DNA of 64,000 bases from NCBI RefSeq assembly GCF_000344805.1, contig NC_020453.1, positions 5,923,001-5,987,000 on the forward strand, read 5' to 3'. Positions 28,283 to 37,776 of the stretch are shown here, in pieces (the first letter of the stretch is position 1; each line of letters begins with the position of its first letter). Source of the DNA: Bradyrhizobium oligotrophicum S58 (lineage in GTDB: Bacteria; Pseudomonadota; Alphaproteobacteria; Rhizobiales; Xanthobacteraceae). A model generated the notes under the pieces. It saw only the letters and a program-made list of their open reading frames with translations. It ran no database searches and had not been told where the DNA came from. Both the position numbers and the translations under genes were made by a program.

Positions 28283-29767
28283 CTACTGAAACGCGACCTC
28301 GGCGAAGCTGCGCAGCTTGCGCGAATGCAGCCGTTCCGACTCCTGGTGCTTCAACAGCTCCAGCGCCTTCAGGCCGATCTGGAGGTGCTGGCCGACGCGC
28401 TGCCGGTAGAAATCGCTGGCCATGCCGGCGAGCTTGATCTCGCCATGCAGCGGCTTGTCGGAGACGCAGAGCAAGGTGCCGTAGGGCACGCGGAAGCGAT
28501 AGCCGTTGGCGGCGATGGCGGCCGACTCCATGTCGAGCGCGACGGCCCGCGACTGCGACAGCCGGCGGATCACGGCGGGGCCGGAGATCTCCCAGTTGCG
28601 GTTGTCGACGCTGGCGACCGTGCCGGTGCGCATCACCCGCTTCAGCTCGAAGCCGGAATAGCCGGTCACCGTCTCCACAGCCTCTTCGAGCGCGACCTGC
28701 ACCTCGGCCAGCGCCGGGATCGGCACCCAGGGCGGCAGCTCCTGGTCGAGCACGTGGTCCTCGCGGACGTAGCCGTGGGCGAGCACGTAGTCGCCGAGCC
28801 GCTGCGTGTTGCGCAGACCCGCGCAGTGTCCGACCATCAGCCAGGCGTGCGGACGCAATACCGCGATGTGATCGGTGACGTTGCGCGCATTCGACGGGCC
28901 GGTGCCGATGTTGATCAGCGTGATGCCCTGATGCCCCGGCTCGACCAGATGAAGCGCCGGCATCTGCGGCGTGCGCGCCGGCGCCGACCCCGTCGTGCCG
29001 CCGCCGAGGCGCCCATTGCGGGTGATGACATTGCCGGGCTCGACGAACGCCTCGGCGGCGCCCTGCCCGGCCGCGAGCTGCTGGCGGCCCCAATCGGCGA
29101 AGGCCTCGACATAGAACTGATAGTTCGTGAAGATCACGAAGTTCTGGAAGTGGTCCGGATCGGTCCCTGTGTAGTGATAGAGCCGGCGCAGCGAGTAGTC
29201 GACGCGCGCAGCGCGGAACAGCGACAACGGCTCGGGCATGTCCGGCTTGAGCTTGAGCGTGCCATCGGCGATGGCGTCGTCCATCGTGGCGAGATCCGGC
29301 GCATCGAACACGTCGCGCAGCGAGCGCGTCACCAGCGGGCTCTCGTGATGCGGCAGCGCCGTCTCGATGTTGATGTCGCGCCGATAGGCGAAATGCACCG
29401 GGATCGGCTCGGCCGACTCGCCGATCTCGACCGGCACGCCATGGTTTTCGATCAGCAGGCGGATCTGCTCGGTCAGATAGGAGCGGAACAGATCCGGGCG
29501 CGTCACGCTGGTCTCGTGGACGCCCGGCCCGGCAACGAAGCCATAGGCCAGCCGCGAGTCGAGCCGCGCGTGGCTCGACGTGGTCAGACGAACGAATGGA
29601 TAAGTCGCCCGGATCCGCGTCGCCGGCACGACGCCATTGGCATAGGCCTCGAAGTGCCCGCGCAGGAACGCGGTATTGCGCTCGTAGATGTCTTCGAGGC
29701 GCGCCACCGCCGCAGCTGCATCGGTGAAACTTTCGGTGGCCATGGGTGGCGGCGATTGCACGGTCAA
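28283..29767 (-). CDS. amn: AMP nucleosidase
   Basis: 494 residues, near the 484 of E. coli Amn. It splits AMP to adenine and ribose 5-phosphate in the cytoplasm. The N-terminal half is the Amn-specific regulatory domain (RATYPFVRLTTSSHARLDSR). The C-terminal half is a nucleoside-phosphorylase fold: GITLINIGTGPSNA near 280, HAWLMVGHCAGLRNTQRLGDY, and VALDMESAAIAANGYRF, where the Glu binds ribose. It stands alone and shows no link to the aromatic genes. Confidence 0.92.
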   Translation of the reverse strand: MTVQSPPPMATESFTDAAAAVARLEDIYERNTAFLRGHFEAYANGVVPATRIRATYPFVRLTTSSHARLDSRLAYGFVAGPGVHETSVTRPDLFRSYLTEQIRLLIENHGVPVEIGESAEPIPVHFAYRRDINIETALPHHESPLVTRSLRDVFDAPDLATMDDAIADGTLKLKPDMPEPLSLFRAARVDYSLRRLYHYTGTDPDHFQNFVIFTNYQFYVEAFADWGRQQLAAGQGAAEAFVEPGNVITRNGRLGGGTTGSAPARTPQMPALHLVEPGHQGITLINIGTGPSNARNVTDHIAVLRPHAWLMVGHCAGLRNTQRLGDYVLAHGYVREDHVLDQELPPWVPIPALAEVQVALEEAVETVTGYSGFELKRVMRTGTVASVDNRNWEISGPAVIRRLSQSRAVALDMESAAIAANGYRFRVPYGTLLCVSDKPLHGEIKLAGMASDFYRQRVGQHLQIGLKALELLKHQESERLHSRKLRSFAEVAFQ

Positions 29768-29917
29768 TGGCGATCCTTTGGGTCCGGTCGGAATTCGCCG
29801 GGTAGACGGGCGGCGAGAGGTGAATCATCGCCCCCGTTTTGCCCGAGCGAGGGCTCCGCGATGGTGCACCCGAACGGCGCATCGAGGCAACGATGCACTG
29901 CATTGCGAGAGGATATT

Positions 29918-29998
29918 ATGTCTGAATGTTTCAATTGCCTGTGTGGATCATTGATCATAAGACGGATTCGTCATCGGCCGGGACAGGTCGAGGTCTGA
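29918..29998 (+). CDS. possible 26-residue leader or small protein
   Basis: ATG at 29918 follows GAGAGGAT at good spacing and opens a 26-codon frame, MSECFNCLCGSLIIRRIRHR and six more residues, with three closely spaced Cys. It ends 24 bases before the shikimate-dehydrogenase homologue. It could be a translated leader or chance; nothing is recognised. The rest of 29768-30021 shows no gene. Confidence 0.25.
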   Translation: MSECFNCLCGSLIIRRIRHRPGQVEV

Positions 29999-30021
29999 AG
30001 GGTGGGAGGTCGTAGCGCAGC

Positions 30022-30864
30022 ATGTCGCACGCGAACGGATTCGGATTGGCCGGCGTCATCGGCATGCCCGTCACTCACTCCCGCTCTCCCGCGATCCACA
30101 ATTTCTGGCTCAACGCGCACAACCTGCGCGGCACCTATGTGCCGCTGGCGGTTCAGCCGGAGCGACTCAAGGATGCCCTTGTCGGGCTGGTGGCGCTTGG
30201 CTTTCGCGGCTGCAACGTCACCATGCCGCACAAGCAGACCGCGATGGCGCTGCTCGATCGGGTCAACGACACCGCGCGTCGCATCGGCGCCGTGAACACC
30301 ATCGTCGTCGAAGCGGACGGCACGCTGAGCGGCTTCAACAATGACGGCAACGGCTTCGTTCAGAGCCTGCGCGATGCGAGACCGGACTGGCGCGCCGACA
30401 AAGGCCCGATTCTGCTGCTCGGTGCCGGCGGCGCCGCGCGCGCCGTGGTGGTTGCGCTGCTCGAGAACGGTGCCCGCGACATCCGCATCAGTAACCGCAC
30501 TGCCGAGAAGGCGCAGGCCATCGCGACCGAGTTCGGATCGGCCATCAGCACGGTGGCGTGGGACGATCGCTCCGCGGCCGTCGCAGATGCCGCGCTGCTG
30601 ATCAACAGCACCGATCGCGGCATGATCGGCAAGCCGTCGCTGGAGATCGATCTGGGGCGACTCTCAGCCAGGACGCTCGTGGCAGACTTGATCTACACCC
30701 CGCTCGAAACGCCCTTTCTGGCAGATGCGCGTGCCCGCGGCTGTACGACTGTGAACGGGCTCGGCCTGCTGCTCAACCAGGCACGTCTCGCCTTCAAGGC
30801 CTGGTTCGGCGTGCTGCCCGACGTCACGCCCGAGTTGATCAAGGCCATTCAAGCGACGTTCTGA
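30022..30864 (+). CDS. shikimate dehydrogenase family protein
   Basis: 280 residues. The substrate loop SHSRSP-type motif has Ser20 and Ser22, the catalytic pair is Lys71 (NVTMPHK) and Asp108 (FNNDGNGF), and LLLGAGGAARAVVVAL near 133-148 binds the nicotinamide cofactor. In AroE the second motif usually reads NTD; here it is NND. It reduces 3-dehydroshikimate or oxidises shikimate or quinate. The operon with an amidohydrolase and an ABC binding protein, next to protocatechuate genes, favours a catabolic role over aromatic amino acid synthesis. Confidence 0.82.
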   Translation: MSHANGFGLAGVIGMPVTHSRSPAIHNFWLNAHNLRGTYVPLAVQPERLKDALVGLVALGFRGCNVTMPHKQTAMALLDRVNDTARRIGAVNTIVVEADGTLSGFNNDGNGFVQSLRDARPDWRADKGPILLLGAGGAARAVVVALLENGARDIRISNRTAEKAQAIATEFGSAISTVAWDDRSAAVADAALLINSTDRGMIGKPSLEIDLGRLSARTLVADLIYTPLETPFLADARARGCTTVNGLGLLLNQARLAFKAWFGVLPDVTPELIKAIQATF

Positions 30865-30887
30865 ACGTCGGTCAGGAACAGTCGACC

Positions 30888-31739
30888 ATGGCACTTCCGG
30901 TAAGCCCGAGGATCGACTGCCACATCCACGTCACCGACCCCGCCCGCTTTCCCTATGCGACGGACACGCCATACCGTCCGAGCGGTCAGGAGATCGCGCC
31001 TGCCGCGCATCTCATCCGCGTGCTCGATGTCTTCGACGTGCGCCATGCGCTGATCGTGGCGACCAATTCTGGCTATGGTTCGGACAGCCGCATCCTGCTC
31101 GATACGCTCCAACTCGGAAACGGGCGGTTCAAGGGCGTCGCGGTCGTCGAGAAGGGTGTCGAGATCAAGGAGCTGCAACGGCTCAAGGCCGCCGGCGTCA
31201 TCGGCATCGCCTTCAACGTGCCGTTTCACGGCACCGACTATTACCGCGATGCCGCAGCGCTGCTGGAGAAGCTGGCCGACCTCGACCTGTTCCTGCAGGT
31301 CCAGGTCGAGCAGGATCAGCTGCTCGACCTGCTGCCGCTCATTGAAAGGTCAAAAGTCCGTCTCGTGTTCGATCACTGCGGCCGGCCTGCCGTCGAACAT
31401 GGGCTGGAACGCGCCGCCTTCCAGGCGCTGCTCGCGCTCGGCCGCGAGCGTGATGCCTTTGTGAAGCTATCCGGCACCTACAAGTTCGCGCGGCAGCCCT
31501 ATCCCTACGCCGATACGTGGCCGTTCATCGCCGCGCTCGTCGATGCCTTCACGCTCGATCGTTGCGTCTGGGGCTCGGACTGGCCGTTTCTGCGCGCGCC
31601 CGAACGCCTCGATTACGGGCCGCTGCTGGCCGGCATCACCGCGATCTTTCCAGATCCCAACGATCAGCATCGGCTGCTATGGCGAACGCCATCGCGGCTG
31701 CTGGGCTTTGCAGAGACACCGATGAGTTCGTCACCATAA
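30888..31739 (+). CDS. amidohydrolase family protein, PDC-lactonase-like
   Basis: 283 residues from the ATG at 30888, which follows AGGAACAG 23 bases after the preceding stop. It is an Amidohydrolase_2 TIM barrel: RIDCHIHVTD near residue 8, LVFDHCGRPAVEHG near 165, and CVWGSDWPFLRAP near 232 with the catalytic Asp. It resembles LigI (35213-36127) in these motifs but is clearly a different subgroup. A lactone or other cyclic ester is the likely substrate. The middle gene of a three-gene plus-strand unit. Confidence 0.8.
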   Translation: MALPVSPRIDCHIHVTDPARFPYATDTPYRPSGQEIAPAAHLIRVLDVFDVRHALIVATNSGYGSDSRILLDTLQLGNGRFKGVAVVEKGVEIKELQRLKAAGVIGIAFNVPFHGTDYYRDAAALLEKLADLDLFLQVQVEQDQLLDLLPLIERSKVRLVFDHCGRPAVEHGLERAAFQALLALGRERDAFVKLSGTYKFARQPYPYADTWPFIAALVDAFTLDRCVWGSDWPFLRAPERLDYGPLLAGITAIFPDPNDQHRLLWRTPSRLLGFAETPMSSSP

Positions 31740-31762
31740 GAAAAAATAAGGGGGAGGATATC

Positions 31763-32917
31763 GTGAGACATCTGGGACGACTGAGCGGCGTTGCGCTGGC
31801 CGCTTCGCTGTGGGGCTTTCATGCGCATGCCGAGAACACGGTCTACATTCCGGACGTGGTCGAGCTGTCCGGTCCAGGTGCCGTATCGGGCACGAACTGG
31901 CGCGACGGCGTTGCGCTCGCCGTCGACGAGCTCAACGCGGCCGGCGGCATTCTGGGCCGCAAGATCGCAACCGAGCATCTCGACACCCAGAGCAATCCCG
32001 GCGTCTCGCGCGCCCAGGTCCAGAAGGTGCTCGATCGCGAGCCTTATGTCGTGCTTGGTCCGATCTACTCCGGCTCGGTCAAGGTCAACATGGCGCTGAC
32101 CCAGCAGGCGGAGGTGCCGCAGATCGTCGGCGCCGAGGCCGCTGATATCACCACCCAAGGCAATCCCTGGATCTTCCGCACCGCCTTCGGACAGCAGTTC
32201 AGCATGCCGAAGATCGCCAATTACCTGCACGACCAGCTGAAGGTGAAATCGGTCGCGGTGGTCTGGGTCAACAACGATTTCGGCAAGGGCGGCCACGACA
32301 GCTTCGTCAAGGAGATGAAGACAAGAGGCATCGAGGTGGTGTCGGATATCTCGACCGAGCAGGGCCAGGTGGATTTCGGCTCGGACGTGATCAAGTTGAA
32401 GAACGTCAAAGCCGACGCCGCCTTCGTCTACACCAACGAGGAGGAAAGCGCGCGCTTCCTGATCGAAGCCAAGCGGCAGGGATTGTCGGTGCCGCTGTTC
32501 GGCGAGACCACGCTGCTGAGCCAGAAGGTCGTGGAGCTGGCAGGTGCTGCTGCCAATGGCGTCCGGGGCCATGTCGGCCTCAGCGCGGATGCGCCGATCC
32601 CCGCAATTCAGGAATTTGCAAGAAAGTTCACCCAGCGCTACCGCTACGCGCCGGACCACAACGGGATCAAGGGCTACACCGCCGTCTACCTCGTCAAATA
32701 CGTGACCGAGATGATCGGCAAGTTCGACGGCCACGCCTTCGGCGCCACCATGAAGGGGCTGACGCTGACGCCCGACAAGGCACCGGGGATGCTGATGGAA
32801 GCGAGCTGGGACCAGAATGGCGACATCGATCGCGAGAGCTTCCTGGCCGAGATCGTGGACGGCAAGCAGAAGATCGTGGCGACGCTGCCCAAGCTGAAGC
32901 CGTCGAAGGCGCCATAG
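31763..32917 (+). CDS. branched-chain-type ABC substrate-binding protein
   Basis: 384 residues from the GTG at 31763, which has a GGGGGAGG site. A signal peptide of about 22 residues ends at AHA/EN. The body is a Peripla_BP_6 protein (LSGPGAVSGTNWRDGVALAV, then NAAGGILGRKI, and ADAAFVYTNEEESARFLIEA). Many such proteins bind aromatic acids in rhizobia and Rhodopseudomonas. No LivHMGF-type permease or ATPase gene lies in the window. It follows the amidohydrolase by 23 bases, so the pathway's own substrate is a likely ligand. Confidence 0.87.
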   Translation: MRHLGRLSGVALAASLWGFHAHAENTVYIPDVVELSGPGAVSGTNWRDGVALAVDELNAAGGILGRKIATEHLDTQSNPGVSRAQVQKVLDREPYVVLGPIYSGSVKVNMALTQQAEVPQIVGAEAADITTQGNPWIFRTAFGQQFSMPKIANYLHDQLKVKSVAVVWVNNDFGKGGHDSFVKEMKTRGIEVVSDISTEQGQVDFGSDVIKLKNVKADAAFVYTNEEESARFLIEAKRQGLSVPLFGETTLLSQKVVELAGAAANGVRGHVGLSADAPIPAIQEFARKFTQRYRYAPDHNGIKGYTAVYLVKYVTEMIGKFDGHAFGATMKGLTLTPDKAPGMLMEASWDQNGDIDRESFLAEIVDGKQKIVATLPKLKPSKAP

Positions 32918-32946
32918 GCGCGCGGCGGACGCAGTCCACTTAGACG

Positions 32947-32981
32947 TGTCCTCCCCGCGCGCCACGCGCGCGAGGAGGACA
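32947..32981. terminator. hairpin between convergent genes
   Basis: TGTCCTCC pairs with GGAGGACA around an inner CGCGCG/CGCGCG stem, between the binding-protein gene and ligC, which converge here. There is no long T-tract on either strand, so termination is probable but not certain. Confidence 0.55.
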
Positions 32982-32987
32982 ATTGTC

Positions 32988-33947
32988 TCAGCCCTTGGCG
33001 AGCTGCTCGTCGAGGTCGTGCAGCACCTGGTAGCAGGGCAGCACCTGGGCGACGCTCGCGTTCGGCTCGCGGCCCTCGCGGATCGCGGCGAAGAACTCAC
33101 GGTCCTGCAGCTCGATGCCGTTCATGGAGACGTCGACCTTCGAGACGTCGATCTTCTCCTCCTTGCCGTTCACCAGATCGTCGTAGCGGGCGATATACGT
33201 CCCGGTGTCGCCGATGTAGCGGAAGAAGGTGCCGAGCGGGCCGTCATTGTTGAACGACAGCGACAAGGTGCAGATCGCGCCGTTGGCGGCCTTGAGCTGG
33301 ATCGACATGTCCATGGCGATGCCGAGATTAGGATGGATCGGTCCCTGCACCGCATTGGCCTTCACGATCGGCGAGCCCGCCTGATAGGCGAACAGGTCCA
33401 CCGTGTGAGCGGCGTGGTGCCACAACAGATGGTCGGTCCAGCTGCGCGGCTGGCCCAGCGCGTTCATGTTGGTGCGGCGGAAGAAATAGGTCTGCACGTC
33501 CATCTGCTGGATGTGGAACTCGCCGGCCTTGATCTTCTTGTGCACGAACTGGTGGCTGGGGTTGAAGCGGCGGGTGTGGCCGCACATCGCAACCAGGCCC
33601 GTCTCCTTCTGCAACTCGACGACCTGCTGCGCGTCCTTCAAGGAGTCGGCGAGCGGGATCTCGACCTGCACGTGCTTGCCGGCCTTGAGGCAGTCGATCG
33701 CCTGTGCCGCATGCATCTGCGTCGGCGTGCAGAGAATGACCGCGCCGACCTCCGGCAGCTTGAGGCTGTCGGAAAGCTCGGTCGAGACGTGCTTGATGCC
33801 GTATTTGTCGGCGACTTCCTTGGTCTGGTCGAAGCGGCGGCCGACCAGCGACACCACCTCGACGCCGTCGATGTTCTTGATGCCGTCGAGATGCTTGATG
33901 CCGAAGGCGCCGGCGCCGGCAAGCGCGACCTTGATCGTGTTGGCCAT
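32988..33947 (-). CDS. ligC: 4-carboxy-2-hydroxymuconate-6-semialdehyde dehydrogenase
   Basis: 319 residues of the Gfo/Idh/MocA family. VALAGAGAFGIKHLDGIKNI at the N-terminus is the NADP-binding Rossmann loop, VILCTPTQMHAAQAIDCLKAGKHV continues the fold, and the SWTDHLLWHHAAHTVDLFAY segment near 185-205 is typical of LigC/PmdC. It oxidises the ring-cleavage product, as its hemiacetal, to 2-pyrone-4,6-dicarboxylate. The gene starts one base after the ligB stop and is the last in the operon. Confidence 0.93.
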   Translation of the reverse strand: MANTIKVALAGAGAFGIKHLDGIKNIDGVEVVSLVGRRFDQTKEVADKYGIKHVSTELSDSLKLPEVGAVILCTPTQMHAAQAIDCLKAGKHVQVEIPLADSLKDAQQVVELQKETGLVAMCGHTRRFNPSHQFVHKKIKAGEFHIQQMDVQTYFFRRTNMNALGQPRSWTDHLLWHHAAHTVDLFAYQAGSPIVKANAVQGPIHPNLGIAMDMSIQLKAANGAICTLSLSFNNDGPLGTFFRYIGDTGTYIARYDDLVNGKEEKIDVSKVDVSMNGIELQDREFFAAIREGREPNASVAQVLPCYQVLHDLDEQLAKG

Positions 33948-34811
<864 letters not shown>

Positions 34812-35201
34812 TTACTTCTTCTCCCCGGTGTAGCGGTTGCCCTCGACCGAGCGGCCGCCCTTGATCATCATCTCGCGGTACTGGTCTTCGGTCATGCCGG
34901 TCATGCTGCCGGCCATCTGCTGAAAACTCTTGCCGTCGGTCGCGCCGATCTTGGCGAGGAAGTAGATGTTGCCGCCGAGCGCAATGCAGCGGTTGAGGTC
35001 GCGGTCGAGCACCGCCTGCTTCTGCTCCTCGCTCATCGGCCATTCGTCGAGATAGGCGCGCTCATCGGCCTTGAAGCGGGCGCGGTTCTCCGCCTTCATC
35101 AAGGACATGCAGAACTGGTTGAGATGATAGCCCATCCGCGACATGTCGGCGTCGAAGATGGTCGTGCCGGGAACGTCGGTATAGGGTTTGTCGAGCGACA
35201 T
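34812..35201 (-). CDS. ligA: protocatechuate 4,5-dioxygenase alpha subunit
   Basis: 129 residues from the ATG at 35201 with a GAGGGAAG site; longer upstream frames would run into ligI. The all-helical LigA fold is shown by GTTIFDADMSRMGYHLNQFC, then LDEWPMSEEQKQAVLDRDLN and GGNIYFLAKIGATDGKSFQQ. It caps the active site of LigB in the alpha2beta2 enzyme. It lies 11 bases after ligI and directly before ligB. Confidence 0.95.
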   Translation of the reverse strand: MSLDKPYTDVPGTTIFDADMSRMGYHLNQFCMSLMKAENRARFKADERAYLDEWPMSEEQKQAVLDRDLNRCIALGGNIYFLAKIGATDGKSFQQMAGSMTGMTEDQYREMMIKGGRSVEGNRYTGEKK

Positions 35202-35212
35202 CGCTTCCCTCC

Positions 35213-36127
35213 TCAGGATTCTTCGGGCCAGTACAGCCGCATCGGATTGTCGACCAGGAGCTTCTGCTGCAGCTCCGCGGTGACGGCAATATGCGGAATG
35301 AAATCGACCAGCAGGCCGTCGTCGGGCATGTGGTCCTTGAGATTCGGATGCGGCCAGTCGGTGCCCCACAGCACGCGGTCCGGGAAGGTCTCGACGATGC
35401 GCCGCGCGAACGGCACCACGTCGCGATAGGCGTTCTGCTCGCCGTTCAGCGCCGGCGGTCCCTTGACCGACAGACGCTCCGGGCAGCTCACCTTGGACCA
35501 GACGTTGCTGTGCTCGCGCATGAACTTCACGAACAGCTCGAACTCCGGGCCGTCGACCGGCTTGTTCACATCAGGACGGCCCATGTGGTCGACCACGACC
35601 GTGGTCGGCAGCGCGGTGAAGAAGTCCCACAGCTCCGGCAGATCGACGGCTTCGAAATAGATCACGACATGCCAGCCGAGCTTGTTGATGCGGTTGGCGA
35701 TCTCGATCAGTTCGTCCTTCGGCGTGAAGTCGACCAGGCGCTTGACGAAGTTGAAGCGGACACCGCGCACGCCGGCATCGTGCATCGCCTTCAGTTCATC
35801 ATCGGTGACGCTGCGCTTGACGGTGGCGACGCCGCGCGCCTTGCCGCTGGAATGCACGAGCGCATCGACCATGGCGCGGTTGTCGGCGCCGTGGCAGGTC
35901 GCCTGCACCACGACGTTGCGGGCGAAGCCGAGATGGTCGCGCAATGCATAGAGCTGCTGCTTGGAGGCGTCGCAGGGCGTGTATTTGCGCTCGGGCGCGT
36001 AGGGGAATTCGGCGCCGGGACCGAACACGTGGCAATGCGCATCGACACTGCCGGCCGGCACCTTGAAGCGCGGCTTCGAGGGGCCGTCGTACCAGTCCAG
36101 CCATCCCGGGGTCTTCTGGAACTCCAT
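35213..36127 (-). CDS. ligI: 2-pyrone-4,6-dicarboxylate lactonase
   Basis: 304 residues of the amidohydrolase superfamily. SVDAHCHVFGPGAEFPYAP near residue 27, VVVDHMGRPDVNKP near 178 and VLWGTDWPHPN near 250 (catalytic Asp) match LigI. It hydrolyses the pyrone to 4-carboxy-2-hydroxymuconate/4-oxalomesaconate. LigI needs no metal although it keeps amidohydrolase His residues. It sits between the DUF1932 gene and ligA; the former is 9 bases away. Confidence 0.94.
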   Translation of the reverse strand: MEFQKTPGWLDWYDGPSKPRFKVPAGSVDAHCHVFGPGAEFPYAPERKYTPCDASKQQLYALRDHLGFARNVVVQATCHGADNRAMVDALVHSSGKARGVATVKRSVTDDELKAMHDAGVRGVRFNFVKRLVDFTPKDELIEIANRINKLGWHVVIYFEAVDLPELWDFFTALPTTVVVDHMGRPDVNKPVDGPEFELFVKFMREHSNVWSKVSCPERLSVKGPPALNGEQNAYRDVVPFARRIVETFPDRVLWGTDWPHPNLKDHMPDDGLLVDFIPHIAVTAELQQKLLVDNPMRLYWPEES

Positions 36128-36135
36128 GAGGTTCC

Positions 36136-37059
36136 CTACTCCTTGGATTTGATCTTGTTGATGATACGATCGGCCTCGGTGCGCCAGTCCAGGCTGCGCG
36201 CGAATTCTTTCGTGCCGCGCGTGCCGAACAGGCCGTCATCGGCGAGATCGGCCACCCAGGCCTGGCGCTCGGCGGTGCCCTGCGCCGACCACGGCGTCAG
36301 CCCGATGTCACGCACGGTCTCGGCGACTTCCCGAACCTCCTCGGCACGGCGGCGGCCATGCTCGATGACGCGCTGAAAGAAATAGGCACCCTGCTTCTCC
36401 CAGTCGATGCCCGGAAAAGTCTCCTTCAGCGAGGCCAGCACGGCGTCCTCGACGCCATAGGCGCGCGCGGTGGTGAAGCTCTCGATGACCATGGCCTCAA
36501 GGCCCTTGATCATGATGCTGCGGCACATCTTGGTCGCCGACGCCACACCAAGCTTGTCGCTGACAGGCTTGGCGGCAAAGCCGAGGTCGTTGAGCAGCGG
36601 CGCCAGCTCGCGCGCCCCGGCGCCTCCCAGCAGCAGCGGCACCTTGATGCGATACGGCGGCACCGATGTCATGACCGCGCCTTCGACATAGCGCCCGCCG
36701 GCGCCGTCGATCAGCGCGGCCGCGCGCTGCTTGGCGCCGGGCGAGGCCGAGTTGAAGTCGAGGAACCAGGTGCCGGCCTTCACCGCAGGCGCGCAGGCCT
36801 CCGCCACGGCCACATCCTGGCTGGCGGTGACCGCGGAAACGATGAAGTCGGCCTGCGCCGCGAGCTCGGCATGCGATGCCGTCAGCGTCACGCCGATGCT
36901 CTCGGCGTGACTGCGCATCGCGTCGCCTCGGCTATCAGCCAGTTTGACATCATAGGCCGAAACGCGCACGCCATCTTTGCGCAGATCCTCGGCGAGGATC
37001 TTACCGACCTCGCCGTAGCCGATCAGCCCGACATGCCATTGGTTAGACGCTGTCGTCAT
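36136..37059 (-). CDS. DUF1932 NAD(P)-binding protein in the lig operon
   Basis: About 307 residues. The N-terminal half is a 6-phosphogluconate/hydroxyisobutyrate dehydrogenase-type Rossmann domain (HVGLIGYGEVGKILAEDL, then FLDFNSASPGAKQRAA); the C-terminal part is DUF1932 (ATKMCRSIMIKGLEAMVIES). The reaction is unknown. It lies between ligK and ligI, the same place as the unassigned orf1 in the Sphingobium ligK-orf1-ligI-lsdA cluster. A TTG at 37068 that overlaps the ligK stop is an alternative start. No other gene here can supply the keto-enol isomerase of this pathway, but nothing in this sequence shows it is that enzyme. Confidence 0.82.
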   Translation of the reverse strand: MTTASNQWHVGLIGYGEVGKILAEDLRKDGVRVSAYDVKLADSRGDAMRSHAESIGVTLTASHAELAAQADFIVSAVTASQDVAVAEACAPAVKAGTWFLDFNSASPGAKQRAAALIDGAGGRYVEGAVMTSVPPYRIKVPLLLGGAGARELAPLLNDLGFAAKPVSDKLGVASATKMCRSIMIKGLEAMVIESFTTARAYGVEDAVLASLKETFPGIDWEKQGAYFFQRVIEHGRRRAEEVREVAETVRDIGLTPWSAQGTAERQAWVADLADDGLFGTRGTKEFARSLDWRTEADRIINKIKSKE

Positions 37060-37064
37060 GCCAC

Positions 37065-37760
37065 TCAATCGATGTATTTGAGCCCGGCCTTCGCCAGCGG
37101 CTCACGCATCTTGTACATGTCGAGGCCGAGCACGCCCGACGCCAGCTTCTCGCGCTTTTCGGCCTCATTGGCCTCGCGCGCCGCTGCCGCGTCGGCCGCC
37201 TGGTGCGCGACCGCGGCCGGCACCACGACGATGCCGTCGACGTCGGCAACGATCACGTCGCCCGGATTGACGGCGACACCGGCGCAGACCACGGGAATAT
37301 TGACCGAGCCGAGCGTCGCCTTGACCGTGCCGCGGGCGCTGATGGCGCGCGAAAACACCGGGAACTGCATCTCGGTGAGATCGGCAACGTCACGCACGCC
37401 GCCGTCGATGACGAGGCCCTGGGCGCCGCGGGCGCGAAAACTGGTGGCGAGGAGATCGCCGAAGAAGCCGTCGGTGTTCTCCACCGTACAGGCGGCGACG
37501 ACGACGTCGCCGGGCTGGATCTGCTCGGCCGCGACATGCAGCATCCAATTGTCGCCGGGCTGCAGCAGCACGGTGACGGCGGTGCCGCACATCTTCGCCG
37601 TCGGATAGATCGGCCTCATGTAGCACTGCATCAGGCCGACCCGACCCATCGCCTCGTGGATGGTGGCGACGCCGAACTTGGACAGCTTCTCCACCGCTGC
37701 CTTGTCCGCGCGGGTGATGCCCTTCTTGACGATGCCGAGATTGTTCATGGGTGTGCTCAT
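37065..37760 (-). CDS. ligK: 4-carboxy-4-hydroxy-2-oxoadipate aldolase
   Basis: 231 residues of the RraA-like class II aldolase family. [20 protein letters not shown] followed by GVRD near residues 100-125 holds the Arg and Asp that bind substrate and metal, and [17 protein letters not shown] near 35-50 is typical of LigK/PmdK/ProA. It cleaves the last intermediate to pyruvate and oxaloacetate and usually also decarboxylates oxaloacetate. It lies 16 bases after ligJ. Confidence 0.95.
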   Translation of the reverse strand: MSTPMNNLGIVKKGITRADKAAVEKLSKFGVATIHEAMGRVGLMQCYMRPIYPTAKMCGTAVTVLLQPGDNWMLHVAAEQIQPGDVVVAACTVENTDGFFGDLLATSFRARGAQGLVIDGGVRDVADLTEMQFPVFSRAISARGTVKATLGSVNIPVVCAGVAVNPGDVIVADVDGIVVVPAAVAHQAADAAAAREANEAEKREKLASGVLGLDMYKMREPLAKAGLKYID

Positions 37761-37776
37761 ATCCGCTGTCCCTAAA

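Noticed and set aside
26621..29998. Open plus-strand frame of about 1125 codons
   Set aside because: Antisense to the old yellow enzyme and AMP nucleosidase genes; no domain is recognisable. Only its last 27 codons were kept, as a possible leader with its own ribosome site.
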